64,000 bases of DNA from Lucinisca nassula (Eukaryota > Mollusca > Bivalvia > Lucinida > Lucinidae), in NCBI GenBank assembly GCA_963580285.1, contig OY757010.1:74504858-74568857 (forward strand). Direction: 5' to 3'. A program made the position numbers and the translations under genes. Shown piece by piece: positions 1 through 11,517 of this stretch. Position 1 is the stretch's first letter, and the number at the start of each line of letters is the position of its first letter. The notes beneath the pieces are model-generated. The model did no database searches and had not been told where the DNA came from. It was given only the letters and a program-made list of their open reading frames with translations.

Positions 1-575
1 TGCTGACAGTGTTGGTGATTCATCGGGAATAGTTCATAAGATTTTGACTCGGGAGTTAAACTTAGAAAGGTTTGTGCACGATGGGTCCCGCATCTCTTGA
101 CCAAAGAACAAAAAAGCATCCGTGTGAAATGGTGAAAAATCTTTTGAAAAAGTACAAAAAAATGACAACCGTAGAAATTCGGAGCTGTTCACAGGTGATG
201 AAAGCTGGGTATATTATTTTGAGCCACAGACGCATCAATAACAAGAAGTGGCTGCGAAAAGACCAAGCAAGACAGGCCATGGCCAAAAAGAATTAAAAGC
301 GCGGGAAATGTTATGTCATGATGAGATTGCGATGGACCCATTGTTCAAATTCCCGTACCAAATGGCAAGACAAAACAGGTGAATTTTATAAGAATGGTGT
401 GTTGTCAAAAGTAAAGGCACACTATGAAAAACGTAGACCTGCAACAGGTTTAAGAGGCATGTGTCTTATCAATGGCACGCACCTGCTCACAAGTGTGTTC
501 TTGCCTCAAGGCTTCTTGCAAGAGGAAAGGGTAGTTCAGCTATACTAGAATGTTTGTCTAGATGATATCTTGACG
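1..575 (+). pseudogene. Decayed mariner-like transposase fragment
   Basis: Conceptual translation in shifting frames gives blocks typical of mariner/Tc1 transposases: an SGIVHKILTREL-type block near 28-65, a TGDESWVYYFEP block near 193-225 that contains a catalytic Asp in the family's GDE(S/T)W motif, and a block near 470-540 that corresponds to the second catalytic region. In-frame stops and at least two frameshifts interrupt it, so it cannot make a transposase. The 5' part lies outside the window. The family call is from the motifs; the exact mariner clade is not determined. Confidence 0.75.
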
Positions 576-1075
576 AAATTTGAATATGGGTCATGTTGAA
601 GCAAAAACTAGGTCACTAGACCAAATTGCAGTAAAATCTTGTTCAATCGCTAAAACCTTGTTCACTCGCAAGGGCCACAGTTTTGCTTTCATCTTCATGA
701 AACTATATCTTGATGAAATCTTGGTCAAGTTTGAATACATGGGTTATGCCGTCGGGTGAAAAACAAGGTCACTGGGTCACATTTTCTTTAAAACCTTGTT
801 CAACCTCTCGAAGGCGCAGTTTTTGCTTCAATTTTCCTGAAACTTTACCAGAATATTTGTCTTGATGTTATTTTGGTCAAGTTTGAATATGGGTTATGTC
901 GAGTCAAAAACTAGGTTACTAGGTCAAATGTCTTTAATATCTTGTTTTCCCTCTGTAGAGGCCACACTTTTGCTTCAGTTTTCATGAAACTTTACCAGAA
1001 TGTCTTGGTTATATCTCGATCGCATTTGAAAATGGGTCACGTCAGGTCATAAATTAGGTCACTAGGTCTTTATAA
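576..1075. repeat. Family L tandem repeat, first block
   Basis: A unit of roughly 150-170 bp recurs about three times. Each has a TTTGCTTCA stretch, CATGAAACTTTACCAGAATG, a CTTGATG stretch, GGTCAAGTTTGAATATGGGT and ACTAGGTCA. Copies are diverged. No coding potential is seen. Confidence 0.75.
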
Positions 1076-1474
1076 TTAAATATAAATGTTAAACGACAGA
1101 CTGCATGCATGGTAGTGAACACACTCACGGTTGATAACTTTGCTTCCCTCTTTAATTGCACGCCGGCGGTTCGGACATCGGGTTATATGCTGACTCCAGC
1201 GTAAAGGCTTATTTTTTTTATTTCAGGTAATATCGGTTGGTACTGATGCTGTCTCTGGTCGGGTCCACCGGAGTCTAACTGTTGTTTTTCTTTTGTTCAA
1301 ACATTTCAGTTATTTTATGCTGTCTAGGCCTCATCGTTGTTGCTTGATTTTTATGTTCTCAGAGATGTAGCACTGATGAGTTAGATGAGTTTCCCCTGTC
1401 TAATGAGATTCGGAACTGCTAGACTTATTTTCATACTCTTTATACCCTCAGACGCAGTGCTGGACCCACACTGA
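1076..1474. other. Unclassified stretch between family L blocks
   Basis: AT-rich sequence with no ORF, hairpin or recognisable repeat apart from possible body sequence of the adjacent tRNA-headed SINE on its right. Confidence 0.3.
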
Positions 1475-1572
1475 GCCACCAAAATGGCTCGACCGGGACT
1501 CGAACCCAGGGCGTCTCGCATACCGTGTGAACACTCTACTGACCGAGCTACCAAGCCACACGGTCGACCTGT
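1475..1572 (-). mobile_element. tRNA-derived SINE head (minus orientation)
   Basis: On the minus strand there is an A-box-like TAGCTCGGTCAGTAGAG followed at tRNA spacing by a B box GGGTTCGAGTCCC. The putative anticodon arm does not pair well and there is no proper acceptor stem, so this is a SINE head or tRNA pseudogene rather than a working tRNA gene. Confidence 0.6.
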
Positions 1573-1734
1573 ATCATATCTTGATAGCCGTTTGGCCATT
1601 TTGTGGGAAAGTAACTGTCGTTTCGGCTATCTGGTAGAGATGTTTTCATTAGGGTTTAGTTACTTCATGTACATGTTTCTTTCCCTTTGGTGTCTCTGAT
1701 GGAAGGTGTGAGGTAATTGTGTCGATTCAAGATC

Positions 1735-2165
1735 AATGCCTTCACTTTTTTTACCAGAACGTTTGTCTGAATAATAGCTCTTGGTAAAAAAAAACTAGGT
1801 CACTATGTTGAATATGGGACACGTCAGGTCAAAACTAGGTTAGTTGGTCAGACTTTTTAAACCCTTTTTCACTTTCTCAGAGGCAGTAGTTTTGCATTAA
1901 TCTTCCAGAATGTTAGTCTTGATATGTCTGTCAATATAAACTATGAGTCATGCCGTATAAATAGAGGTCACTAGGTCAAATTTCTTTAAAACCTTGTTCA
2001 CTTACCCGAGGCCACAGCTTTGCATCAATCCTTTTTGAAACTTTACCAGAATGTTTGAATAATGAGATCGATGTTGGAAGAGGGTTGAATTGGAATATGG
2101 GTCAAGTCGGGTCATAAACGAGGTCACTAGGTCTAATTTCCTTAAATCTATTTGTGCACTCTAAA
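1735..2165. repeat. Family L tandem repeat, second block
   Basis: Two to three further diverged family L units, with the TTTACCAGAATGTTTG, AATATGGGTCA and ACTAGGTCAAATTTC blocks. The first and second blocks are separated by about 660 bp that includes the tRNA-headed insertion. Confidence 0.7.
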
Positions 2166-2542
2166 AATGGCCGAGTTGTGCGATTAAGAGCCTTACTGGC
2201 CCTCTTTGTTCTATTGTTTGACCTACTGACCCACTTTTTGACCCAACAAAACCTATATTCGAATTTGACCTAGGCTGTGCCAAGATAATAATTCTGAGCA
2301 AGTATCATGTAAATTTTATCATATGACGTCGCGTCTGAGAGTGTAATAACGCCATGCATTATTTTCGATAATCCACTAGTGGATTAAATATGCAAATTAG
2401 CTAGATACGTTCCGTACGTTACATGTACGACGTCCTTAACGGCGTCGCGTTTACTAATGGCGGAATATTGACATTTTTGTAAACAATCGTGAATAAAATG
2501 CGTTTTAAATGTCATATGATAAACAGAATCTTGCATTCGTGC
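2166..2542. other. Unclassified AT-rich stretch
   Basis: Contains short degraded pieces of an AGATAATAATTCTGAGCAA repeat also seen near 2825 and 3140. Its right part, from about 2515, is the outer arm of the following palindrome. No gene seen. Confidence 0.3.
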
Positions 2543-2655
2543 TCATGTATTATTGAATTTATTAAACTCGTTGAGGAAAAGGGATAAAATGCGAGGCAAA
2601 GCCTCGCATTTTATCCCGTTTCCTCAACTCGTTTAATAAATTCAATAATACATGA
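2543..2655. repeat. Long near-perfect palindrome, family T MITE
   Basis: Two 55-base arms (2543-2597 and 2601-2655) are inverted complements with about three mismatches, separated by an AAA loop. The apex is ATGCGAGGC/GCCTCGCAT. Weaker complementarity continues outward (CAGAATCTT left, AAGATCCTCT right). The same outer ends occur at 11518-11628, so this is a MITE family. Confidence 0.85.
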
Positions 2656-2875
2656 ACACCCATGTAAGATCCTCTATATGCCATATTGTTGGCTTCTTAA
2701 TTGTTCACAATCTGTATGAGTTGACATACTGACCGATTTTGTTAAACAACATGACACATAATCAAGTTTTTTTTTTTATCCTCAAACCTACTTTTTGACC
2801 GCACACAACCCACCTATTCTTTGTCAAGATTATCATTAATTCTGAGCAAATATAAAGGAGATTAGGCTACTGATC

Positions 2876-3112
2876 CTGATAGCTCAGTGGTAGAGCGTCC
2901 TCTTGGGGATCGGGGGTCGCGGATTCAATCCCCTGCAGTGCCATACCAAAGGCATAAAAACGACACTATGAGCTCCTTTGGCTGACACTCACATTATCCA
3001 ACGGATAGTCTTAGGAATTCAAATGAAGGTAGGGAATTATTTGTTAAAGCATACTTTGTCGCAAAAAAAAAAAAAACAGAGCTCGTTAGTGTCTAATATG
3101 CAACGTTAAATA
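2876..3112 (+). mobile_element. tRNA-derived SINE, plus orientation
   Basis: The head has A-box-like ATAGCTCAGTGGTAGAGCG and a B box near GGATTCAATCCCC. A body of about 150 bp follows, and the element ends in an A-rich and ACGTTAAAT region, similar to the 3' ends of the other SINEs in this window. Confidence 0.65.
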
Positions 3113-3169
3113 AACTTCTTACCTTTATATTTATCTTAAGGATAACCATTCTGAGCAAATATCATGGAG

Positions 3170-4934
3170 ATTGGGCTGCAATTGTGGCCTCTTGCTTTCT
3201 GAGCTCACCTGAGCAGAAGGCTAATTGATGAACTTATTGTATGGTAAGACTCCATTGTCCAGGTCACATGACCAAGGCGGCTAACATGCCAAACATAAGG
3301 TAAAACCCCTTTAAAAACCTTCTCCGGAACTAGTAGGTAGATTGTCACGAAACTTGTTATAAAGCATTGGAGACTCGAGTCCATCATAGTTTGTTCAAAT
3401 GATGAGCCTCGGATGACCGTGACCTATTTTAGGACAATGTCAAATTTGCTCACATAGGCTTATGTATGGGAAAAATTAAAAAAAAAAAAAATCTGTTTTT
3501 CAGCAACTAATACAGCCTGTGATCCGAAAATTGTTAGATGCAGTGACGAGTATTCAAGGTCAAGGTCATTCCCTTACCTTGGCCAAAGGTCATTCAGATA
3601 TGACAATTTAAACTTATTTTTCTCAGAGACCACTGGGCCATTTGTAACCAAATTTATTATGAAAGCTTTTATGAACAAAGAAAATTAATCAATATGGTTT
3701 GGTCACATGACCAAGATGGCCACCATGCCCATATGAGGTAAAAGCTCTTTGGAAATCTTCTTCTCTGAAAACACTGGATCGATTATCATGAAATTTGGTA
3801 TGTAGGATAAGGGACTCAAACCCATCATAGTTTGTTCAAATGATGACCCCTGGATGACCTTGACCTATTTCAGGCCAAGGTCAACATTGGTCACACAGGC
3901 TTTTGTATGGGAAAATGTCAAAATCGTGTTTTTGTTTTAGAAACTATTTTTTTTTTTCAATTAGCTAAATGGAAATGAAACAACATGAGTATTGAACGTC
4001 AGGTCATTCCTTCACCTCGGCCCAAGGTCATTCAGATATGACTTGTTTTGCTCAGAAAGCGCTGGGCCATTTTAACCAAATTTCATATGAAAGCTTTTAG
4101 GAACAAGGAAATAAAAAAATAATTAAGATGAGTTCGGTTACATGACCAATATGGCCGCCATGCCCATATATGGTAAAAAGACCTGAAAACCCCGTTTTCT
4201 CCTGAACCAATGGTCTGATAGCTTTGAAACTTGGTATGTAGCATTGGGGTCTCAGGGCCCATCACAATTTGTTCAAATGATGACTCTGACTTGACCTTGA
4301 CTCAGTTTATGTCAAGGGCAAATTTGGCTGCATATGCCTTTATATGGGAAAAAGTGGACATCGTTTATTTTTTGGGAACTGTTGTTGCATGTAAATTTTA
4401 AATTTGTGTATGCAATCAACTAAATGAGTAAAAGAAAAAGCACAAGTATCAAAGGTCATAGTCAGTCCTTGACTTTTGATCAAGGTCACTCAGGTATCAA
4501 AATTAAAACTGAATATTCATTGAAAACTGCTGGGCAAATTGAAGTCATAGAAGCTTTTACAATGTTCCATTGGTCCAGTCACATGACCATATATGGTAAA
4601 AAATTCTTCGTACATCTTTTTCTCTGAAAACAGTGGGCCTAGTGCCTTGAAACTATGGATTTAGCATTGGAGACTCTGACTTATTGTAATTTATTTAAAT
4701 GAGGAGTCTGGGTTGACCTTGACCCATCTTTCACCAAGGTCAAATTTTGGTCACTTGTGCTTTTTACATTGGAAAAAGGATGGAAATTAATAGCTGTTTG
4801 AAAACTGTTATTGCCCCTGAACTTAAATGATATATGCAATCAGTTAAATGAGTCAATGAAGCTGCATGAGTAACAAAGGTCAATGATATCCAGGATCACC
4901 CAGATATTAAAATAAACTAAAAAACAACAACAAA

Positions 4935-4969
<35 letters not shown>

Positions 4970-5057
4970 AAAAAACCAAGAGCGTCACAAGCAGGACATA
5001 ATATACCCATGGCAAGTAATCGGATGTAGCACATATACTGACAAAAAGTAGGAGGGG
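3170..5057 (-). repeat. Family K tandem-core element, minus orientation
   Basis: About four units of 420-450 bp, each with a GGTCACATGACCAAGATGG block, a CATGCCCATAT block, TTTGTTCAAATGATGA and ACCTTGACC. They are the reverse complement of the units at 41876-43470. The left edge has CTCACCTGAGC, like the terminal hairpin end of related elements. A CA microsatellite lies at its right part. Confidence 0.75.
4938..4966. repeat. (CA)n microsatellite
   Basis: An uninterrupted run of about 14 CA dinucleotides. Confidence 0.95.
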
Positions 5058-5153
5058 TATGCCCAAAAATAAATGTTAATGGACAGACAGATGGACATTA
5101 TTCTGTTAATAAGTGGTGGACTGTAACCTCTTAAACAAATTGTACTGCTTCGT

Positions 5154-5469
5154 GTGTGTGTGTGAATTCGGGTTTAACGTCGCTTTCAACAATTTTTCAG
5201 TCATATCACGACGGTCTGGACAGGGAGCTCAATGCTCATGTTTATAGTGCTGCCTCACTGAAGTATCATGTCCCAGACACATTACATGATACCACACCCA
5301 GTCACATTATCCTGACACTGGATCGACCAGTCCTAACTCTTCCCCGTAAATCTGAGTGCCAAGCGAGGAGCAGCTAGTACCATTTTTAACGACTTTGGTA
5401 TGTCGCGGCCCGGGATCGAACCCGAGACCCCCGGAGCGGACACTCTACCAACTGAGCTATCGGGGCCGG
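5154..5469 (-). mobile_element. SINE E, full length with target-site duplication
   Basis: On the minus strand it starts with a tRNA-like head (ATAGCTCAGTTGGTAGAGTG, then GGGTTCGATCCCGGG) and ends in GACGTTAAACCCGAATTC plus (CA)n. It is flanked by the 13-bp direct repeat TGTACTGCTTCGT at 5141-5153 and 5470-5482, which splits a family M unit. It resembles widespread molluscan SINEs; the exact family needs a library comparison. Confidence 0.85.
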
Positions 5470-5535
5470 TGTACTGCTTCGTATCATGGTCCAACTATAA
5501 ATCCCCTTTCAGCTTGATGGGATGTAATTATAGGT

Positions 5536-5765
5536 ACGGACCTCCGTGGCCTAGTGGTTAAGAGCGCTGACTCTTGATCATTAGGTCTCTCACCGCTGTG
5601 GTTCGAGCCTCGCTCGGGTCATATGTGAGATGCCAAGTTCTGCAAAGGAAGGTCAGGTGGTTTTTCTCCGGGTACTCCGGTTTTCGCTCACCTCTGATTA
5701 ACGATCGGCGCAATATGAGTGAAATAATCTTGAAAGGGCCGTAAAACCGAAACCAAAAAAAAAAA
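5536..5765 (+). mobile_element. SINE A, full length
   Basis: The head has A box TGGCCTAGTGGTTAAGAG and B box GTGGTTCGAGCC. The body has GGTCAGGTGGTTTTTCTCCG and the tail is GGGCCGTAAAACC followed by oligo-A. Other copies are at 52847-53078 (full), 7353-7505, 36583-36715 and 53612-53683 (partial). Confidence 0.85.
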
Positions 5766-5878
5766 TTCTGCTAATATTTGGTGGATTGTAACCTCAAAAT
5801 GGTATGTGCTGCTCCACATCATGGTGTTAATTATTACAATGTTTCAGCATGATCTAATGTACTATAGGAAGAGTTAGC

Positions 5879-6064
5879 TTAACTCTTATCCTGCTGTTCA
5901 CGACAACCCTTTTCTTGCAAACAGTGTAGATCCAGATCAGATGGCTTCTACACTGTTCGACATTCAATTTATGAATTTGTAGGAATAAATTACATCAAGT
6001 AATCTGATTGGTTCAAAGTTAGAAATGGGTGTGGCTAAACTGAATATTCAGCAAGAGAAGGTAA
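5879..6064 (-). mobile_element. MITE-1 copy (TTAA-type), internal deletion
   Basis: Starts with TTAACTCTTATCCTGCTG and ends with CAGCAAGAGAAGGTAA. The central palindrome has lost most of its right arm. It lies inside the family M array. Confidence 0.75.
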
Positions 6065-7352
6065 CCTAAAAACAATATATGTAACTATAAATCAAGCAAA
6101 TCAAAATACAGCTTGATGAGATGTAAATTGTAGGAGTCAGTCAAAAATGAAAAGTTAACAAAAATATTCTAAGGGGCATAACAGCCAGAAATGTAATGTT
6201 TACAGAAATTTTCAAAGAGGCAAAACAATATCAATATTTGGTGGATTTCAACCTCGAAACAATTTGCACTGCTCCACTTCATGGCCCAACAATATATCAA
6301 GTTTTAGCTTGATCAGATTTAAATTGTAGAAGTTAGCGAGAAACAAAATGTTTACAGAAATTTTCAAAGGGGTATACCCTCAAAACAGAATGGATTGCTA
6401 CACATCATAGTCTAACTATATATCAAGTTTCAGCTTGACCGAATTTTAATTTTGGGACTAAACCAGACACAAAATGTCGACAGAAATTTTCAAAGGGGCA
6501 CAACTGTTAATATTTGGTGGACTGTAACCTCGAAACAATATGCCCTGCCCCACATCATGATCTAACTATATATCAAGTTTTAGCTTGATCAAATCTAAAT
6601 TGTAGAAGGAGTTAGCCAAAAACGATATGTTTATAGAAATTTTCAAAGGGAAATAACTCTATTAATATTTGGTGGACCGTAACTTCAAAATAATATGCGG
6701 TGCTCCACATCATGGTCTAACTATACAGCAAGTTTCAGCTTGATCAAATGTTAATAGTAGCCTGAAATGAAATGTTCACAGAAATTTTCAAAGGGGCAAA
6801 ATTCTGCTAATATTTGGTGGGCTGTGCCCTCGAAACAATGTGTGCTGCTCCACATAATGGTCTAACTATATATAATATGAGCTGCTCCACATCATGGTCT
6901 ATCAATACATCAAGTTTCAGCTGGATCGAATGTTAATTGTAGGAGTAGCTGGCCAGAAATAAAATGTTCACAGATATTACAAAGGGGCAAAACTATATTA
7001 ATAGTTGGTGGACTGTAACCACAAAACAACGTGCTGCTCCACATCATTGTCTAACTATATATCAAGTTCAGCTTGATCGGATGTAAAATGTAGGAGGAGT
7101 TATCCAGAAATGAAAAGTTTTGACAGATGGATGGATGGACAGATGCCAATGGGCATAACATAATATGACCACTTTTCAAACGGGCGTATAAAAACAGCTG
7201 AGAAAATTTAAGCCAAATTTCATATGAGTCCTTTATTGGATGGAGGAACAAAAGTTTGTTCAAATGGTTTAGGTCACATGATCAAGATGGTTGCCATGGT
7301 AAAACTAGAATTGTGTCCATGGGACACGGATTTCCCCACCATATGACATTTT

Positions 7353-7505
7353 TTGTGTTTTAGTTTTACAGCCCTTTTCAAGAATATTTCACTTATATCA
7401 AGCCGATGGTTAATCAGAGATGGGCGAAAACCAGAGTACCCAGAGAAAAACCACCTGACCTTCAGTTGCAGAACTTGGGGTCTCACATGTGACCCATATG
7501 ACACG
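7353..7505 (-). mobile_element. SINE A 3' portion, minus orientation
   Basis: Contains the reverse complement of the SINE A body (GAAAAACCACCTGACCTTC, GTTAATCAGAGATGGGCG) and the tail region. The tRNA head is missing. Confidence 0.75.
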
Positions 7506-7648
7506 TCATACAGAAGTGAATGTAATGTACAGACTGTGTGAGTACAACATTTTTTACCTTCACCTTGGAGCTACGGACCTGAGTTTTATGCTTTATGTAT
7601 GACACATCCTTTCATGATGTTAAGATTTCTGCCGAGTATTTTCAAAAT

Positions 7649-7733
7649 CTTGTGTGTGTGTGTGTGCATACATACATTTGTATGTACCTATGTACCACAT
7701 ATGTAGGTACGGTACGTACATACATACATGCAC
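7649..7733. repeat. GT and TACA microsatellite, partly palindromic
   Basis: A (GT)n run followed by CATACATACA and a mirrored TACATACATACATG, with GGTACGGTACGTAC at the centre. Confidence 0.8.
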
Positions 7734-7745
7734 TCAGGTGAGTGG

Positions 7746-9545
7746 TTCAGGACCATTGGTCCTCTGCTACATACAAAGTTTTCACCAAACGTAACCCATA
7801 ATCAAACTTGACATAGACTTTATCAAGGTTATCATACTGAGCACGTTTGCTGAAGATGAAGCAAACCTGTGGCCTAGAGTGTTCAAAGCTCTTTTTAGCT
7901 GGGCTGGACTCAGCATTACCATTGGCATTATCCTTGGAATTGGCACAGGAGTCCATATTTACGTTAAAGTTTTTTAAGAGCTCATAATTGACAAACAATC
8001 ACAAAGTGAACAAAGGGTTTGGTTCATTCATTTTTGGTGTGATGAAAGATACTGGGTCCAAAGTTTTATTCAGCAATATCTATGCTCATACCCATGCCCA
8101 TTCACCATTTTTGCATTATTTGCTGGCTCCAATTTTACACATTATCAATACTGGAAAAACGGTTAACCAGACTCCCCACCACCCTGACCTGTCTGGTTAC
8201 CTGTTTTCCCAATACTGATAATCTTTAGACTAGGAACCAACAGATAATGCAAATAAGGTGAATGACCTCAAGGTCAAGGTCGCCAACTTACAAATTTATG
8301 TTAGGTGTTTTTTTTAAGAGCTCATATTTTCAAAACTGTACTATGGACTTGGCTCATATTTAGTATGATGATAGATATAGGCCAGAAGTTTCATTTAAAC
8401 TCTTTTTAGCTGGGCTGGGCTCGACATCACCATTGACATTGTCCTTTGAATTGGTGTCAGAGTCTATATTTACATAGTTTTTTAAGAGCTCATAATTGAC
8501 AAACTGAACAAAGGATTTGGTTCATATTTGGTGTGATGATAGATATGGGTCCAAAGTTTTATTCAGCAATACCCATGCTCATACCCATGACCATGACCTC
8601 AAGGTCAAGGTCACAGATTAACACATTTATGTTAAGATTTTTCTTTAAGAGCGCTCGTATTTTCCAAACTGTACAATGGGCTTGGTTCATATTCGGTATG
8701 ATGATAGATATAGGCCCAGTTTTATTCAGCAATACCCTACTCATGCCCACGACATCAAGGTTGAGGTCACAGACATAAATTATAAGCTTAAGTTTTTTCC
8801 AGAGCTTTTGCTTTGTATTGGAGTTAAACGACCCAGTCAACACTATTTTAGGTCATTTTTGAGCCGGTCAGTTTACCTATCCACACTTTTCCTGGGCAAG
8901 CTTATGCGTAAGCAGTTAACCTGTACAGTGCACATTCTTTTGCCAGAAATTGACAACTGCCCTTCTTGAATCAGCAGAAGGGAGAGAATGACTGTAGAAA
9001 AGATTTAATGATCAATCTCTGCCGACCCCTGCAGGTATCGAACCCGCATCCTGATCACCAGTCAGACGCGCATCCGACTCAGCTACCGAGGCTGGCTTTT
9101 AAGCTCATATTTTCCAAACAATACGATCAATTTGGTTCATATTTGGCATGATGATAGATATCGGTCCAAAGTATTATTCAGCAATACCCCCACCCATGCC
9201 CATGGCCTCAAATTCAAGGTCAGGGACTGAGAAATTATGTTCTAAGTTTTTTCGGAGCTCATATTTTCTTAACTATATGATGGATTTGGTCCACATTTGT
9301 ATGATGACAGATACAGGTCCAAAGTTTTATTCTGCAATACCACCTACCATGCCCATGACCTCAAGGTCAAGGTGACAGACATAAGTTTTATGTTAAAGTT
9401 TTGTTTTTTTTAAGAGTTCATATCTTCCAAATCATATAGAGGATTTGGGCTATATTTAGTGTGCTGATAGATAAAGGTCCAAAGGTTTATTCAGCAATAC
9501 CCAACTCAAGAGTATTTCCAGATGAGCTATGGTGTCTCATGACAG
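7746..9545. repeat. Family N tandem-core element
   Basis: About five units of 200-300 bp have AAGAGCTCATATTTTC, GATGATAGATATGGGTCC, AAGTTTTATTCAGCAATACC and TCAAGGTCAAGGTCACAG. The left edge has the small hairpin AGGACCATTGGTCCT, like the heads of the J, AB and W elements. A SINE C copy interrupts it at 8818-9097. A fragment recurs at 62540-62700. Confidence 0.75.
8818..9097 (-). mobile_element. SINE C, full length, minus orientation
   Basis: On the minus strand a tRNA-like head (GGTAGCTGAGTCGGATGC, then GCGGGTTCGATACC) is followed by a body with GCAGTTGTCAATTTCTGGC and a 3' end with CAAAAATGACCTAAAATAGT and a GTTTAACTCC-type tail. Related copies are at 15850-16105, 25915-26165, 35213-35375 and 44135-44325. 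Confidence 0.8.
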
Positions 9546-9802
9546 CTCTTGATATGATTTGACCAACTTGCATACTTTTTAACCCAGCATGACCCATATA
9601 CAGAGTTTATTTAGATTTTATCAAGGCGATCATTCTTAGCAATATTAGGCCGAAAATGTGGTCTATTAGAGTGTTTGTAAGAGTTCCTATTTTCTACAGG
9701 CCTACTTTTTGATAACACATGACCGATATTTGATCTTGACCTATACATTTTATCAAGCTGCTTTGATTCTTTCAGTGCCAAGCACTCATGAAGAATCGTT
9801 AC
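9546..9802. other. Degraded repeat-derived stretch
   Basis: Fragments similar to families L and N (ATTCTTAGCAA, GACCTATAC, TATCAAG) with no intact unit and no ORF. Confidence 0.35.
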
Positions 9803-10273
9803 CGTAAAAATCCTAAAAATTCGGACACCTTGAGGACTTGCTGTTTGTTTGATTGTTTAATTTGAGGTTTAACCTTTAACCTGCTGAATATTCAATTAAG
9901 CCAAACTCATTTCTGACTTTGAACCAATCAGATTACTTGATGCAGCTTATTTCTACATATTCATAAACTGAATGTCAAACTGTGTAGATCCTGATCAGAT
10001 GGCTTCTTCAGAAGCCATCTGATCTCGATCTACACTGTTTGCAAAGATAGGGCTTGTCGCCTACAGCAGGGTAAAGGTTAACGTCCCCGCCAACACTGTG
10101 AAGGCTGTAATTCTCCTAAAGTTTTAATAAATTGGTTTCACGATCCACCAAGGAGTCCAAAAGTTGCCGATGGAATGGCAAACAGTGTAGACCCTTCAGA
10201 AGCAATCTGATCTGGATCTGCACTGTTTGCTTAGGCCTATCTGTCCCAATACTTAGGATCATTACGGTATATT
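9803..10273 (+). mobile_element. MITE-5 carrying a SINE D fragment and a MITE-1
   Basis: The ends are ACCGTAAAAATCCTAAAA at the left and GGATCATTACGGT at the right. The body and its own decayed hairpin (10173-10234) match the intact copy at 25545-25757. It is interrupted by a short SINE D tail fragment (9842-9868 plus 10082-10108), which is itself interrupted by MITE-1 (9869-10081). Confidence 0.8.
9869..10081 (+). mobile_element. MITE-1 copy, 213 bp
   Basis: Flanked by TTAA on both sides (9869-9872 and 10078-10081). The ends are TTAACCTTTAACCTGCTG and CAGCAGGGTAAAGGTTAA. An internal palindrome at 9978-10051 has arms with GATCAGATGGCTTC/GAAGCCATCTGATC. It is inserted into a TTAA within the SINE D tail. 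Confidence 0.9.
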
Positions 10274-10392
10274 CTACAGCAGAGCTTTCCGCATCTGAAG
10301 CTTTCTAAATCTGGCATAACTTTCTGTAAAGCACAGTACGATAACTACGATAACACATCCGCGTGACATATTGTATTCTTTCCTATCTCCAA

Positions 10393-10709
10393 AATGGATC
10401 GCCCCCGCACATAGGGGCTTGAAGAAATATATGGGCTGCATGATGCTTCCACGCAGAGCTGAATCCGGCCCGCACACTAGTACTGGTAAACCGCTTAGAG
10501 GATCTAAGCCTGTCCAGGAACTGCAGTGCGAGGTGGACCGTCCATGCTAATAAACCCTGTTGGTTTCATTGGGCGACAGGGCTTGAGATGTCATTTCATC
10601 TCAATGTCGGGTAAAAGTCCCACAAAATTGGAAGCAACGTCTCCAAAATGACCTTTACAGTGTTGACGGGGACGTTAAACCCCAAATCAAACAAAACAAA
10701 CAAAACCTC
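10393..10709 (+). mobile_element. SINE D copy
   Basis: Starts with a small G/C hairpin (CGCCCCCGCACATAGGGGC), has the conserved GAGATGTCATTTCATCTCA palindrome and ends in GTTGACGGGGACGTTAAACC followed by CAAA repeats. The head shows no clear tRNA A and B boxes. It is the most frequent SINE here, with 13 full, partial or fragmentary copies. Confidence 0.85.
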
Positions 10710-10739
10710 CAAAATAGTCATTTTTCTGATGACAATTTG

Positions 10740-10865
10740 TAGTAGTTTTCTTATCTTTACTCAAAACATAGGTTGTAGGTGCTCATTAGAACCGCCTCAT
10801 TGAGGCGGTTCTAACGAGTAACTACAACATATGTCTTGGAGTAGAAATAAGAAAAATAATGTACA
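10740..10865. repeat. Family I hairpin
   Basis: Palindrome centred on GAACCGCCTCATTGAGGCGG, with arms that continue outward through GTTGTAG and TTATTTCTACTC-like sequence. The core recurs about 16 times in the window. Confidence 0.85.
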
Positions 10866-11517
10866 TGTATACCCCCGTAAAACCCGTTTTCTCTATATAA
10901 AAAGGGGTTTAAGTGGTGGGGGGTCATTTCAAGGACCTGTTCACGTGATGCAACTACTGGGTAAAATAGGACTGAAAGAACAAGAAAAACAGCTTTTTCC
11001 AGACATTAACAGTTTAATATTGCTGAATATAAAAATAATGTGTGTGTTAAAACTGTTATATAAAATATATATACATGTATGGAAGCTATGAATAATACAT
11101 TATAATATTGCTGTAATATTATGCCTCTCCATGTATCTAGTAAGTTTTGGCACCATCTCCGTACAAATTAGAGTCCCAGATTTTTTTTATCTAACAATTT
11201 TCAGTTTTTGGTAGTAAAATTTTCAATATATTTGAATATGCATGTTTTCATAATGAAGTGGGTAGCCCCTGTGCTCTTTTAGTGCCCAGTTACCTCACAA
11301 ACTGTTGGTCAGTCAGTTTGCAATGAAATTTATATGATGTCATTGATAAGCTGTGGATAAAGTCGTGTAATAAAAATCGTATGACCACACGTGAAATAAC
11401 ACTTAATGGTGGGATTAAGTAACGTCATGACGACATCCATTCATGTCAACCATGTATTTTTTGTGGAAAATTTGTCAAATCTAAAGGTGATGAAATCCAA
11501 TTTAAAGTGGTCATATG
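10866..11517. other. Intergenic AT-rich stretch
   Basis: The left part (to about 10960) contains the TATATAAAAAGGGGTTTAAG block that flanks family I hairpins elsewhere. The rest shows no repeat or gene I can identify. Confidence 0.3.

Larger units (their letters stand above)
5058..7260. repeat. Family M tandem repeat array, interrupted
   Basis: A unit of about 150-185 bp recurs roughly nine times. Each has TTGGTGGACTGTAACCTC, a CTGCTCCACATCATGG stretch, ATATATCAAGTTTCAGCTTG and ACAGAAATTTTCAAAGGGG. SINE E (5154-5469), SINE A (5536-5765) and a MITE-1 copy (5879-6064) interrupt it. A GGATGGATGGAC run lies near the right end, as in other tandem-core elements. Confidence 0.8.

Noticed and set aside
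5398..5466. tRNA gene on the minus strand
   Set aside because: It has good A and B boxes, but the anticodon arm and acceptor stem do not fold, and it is the head of SINE E with a target-site duplication around the whole element. The same holds for 1475-1572, 2876-2945, 9020-9097 and 47509-47580.
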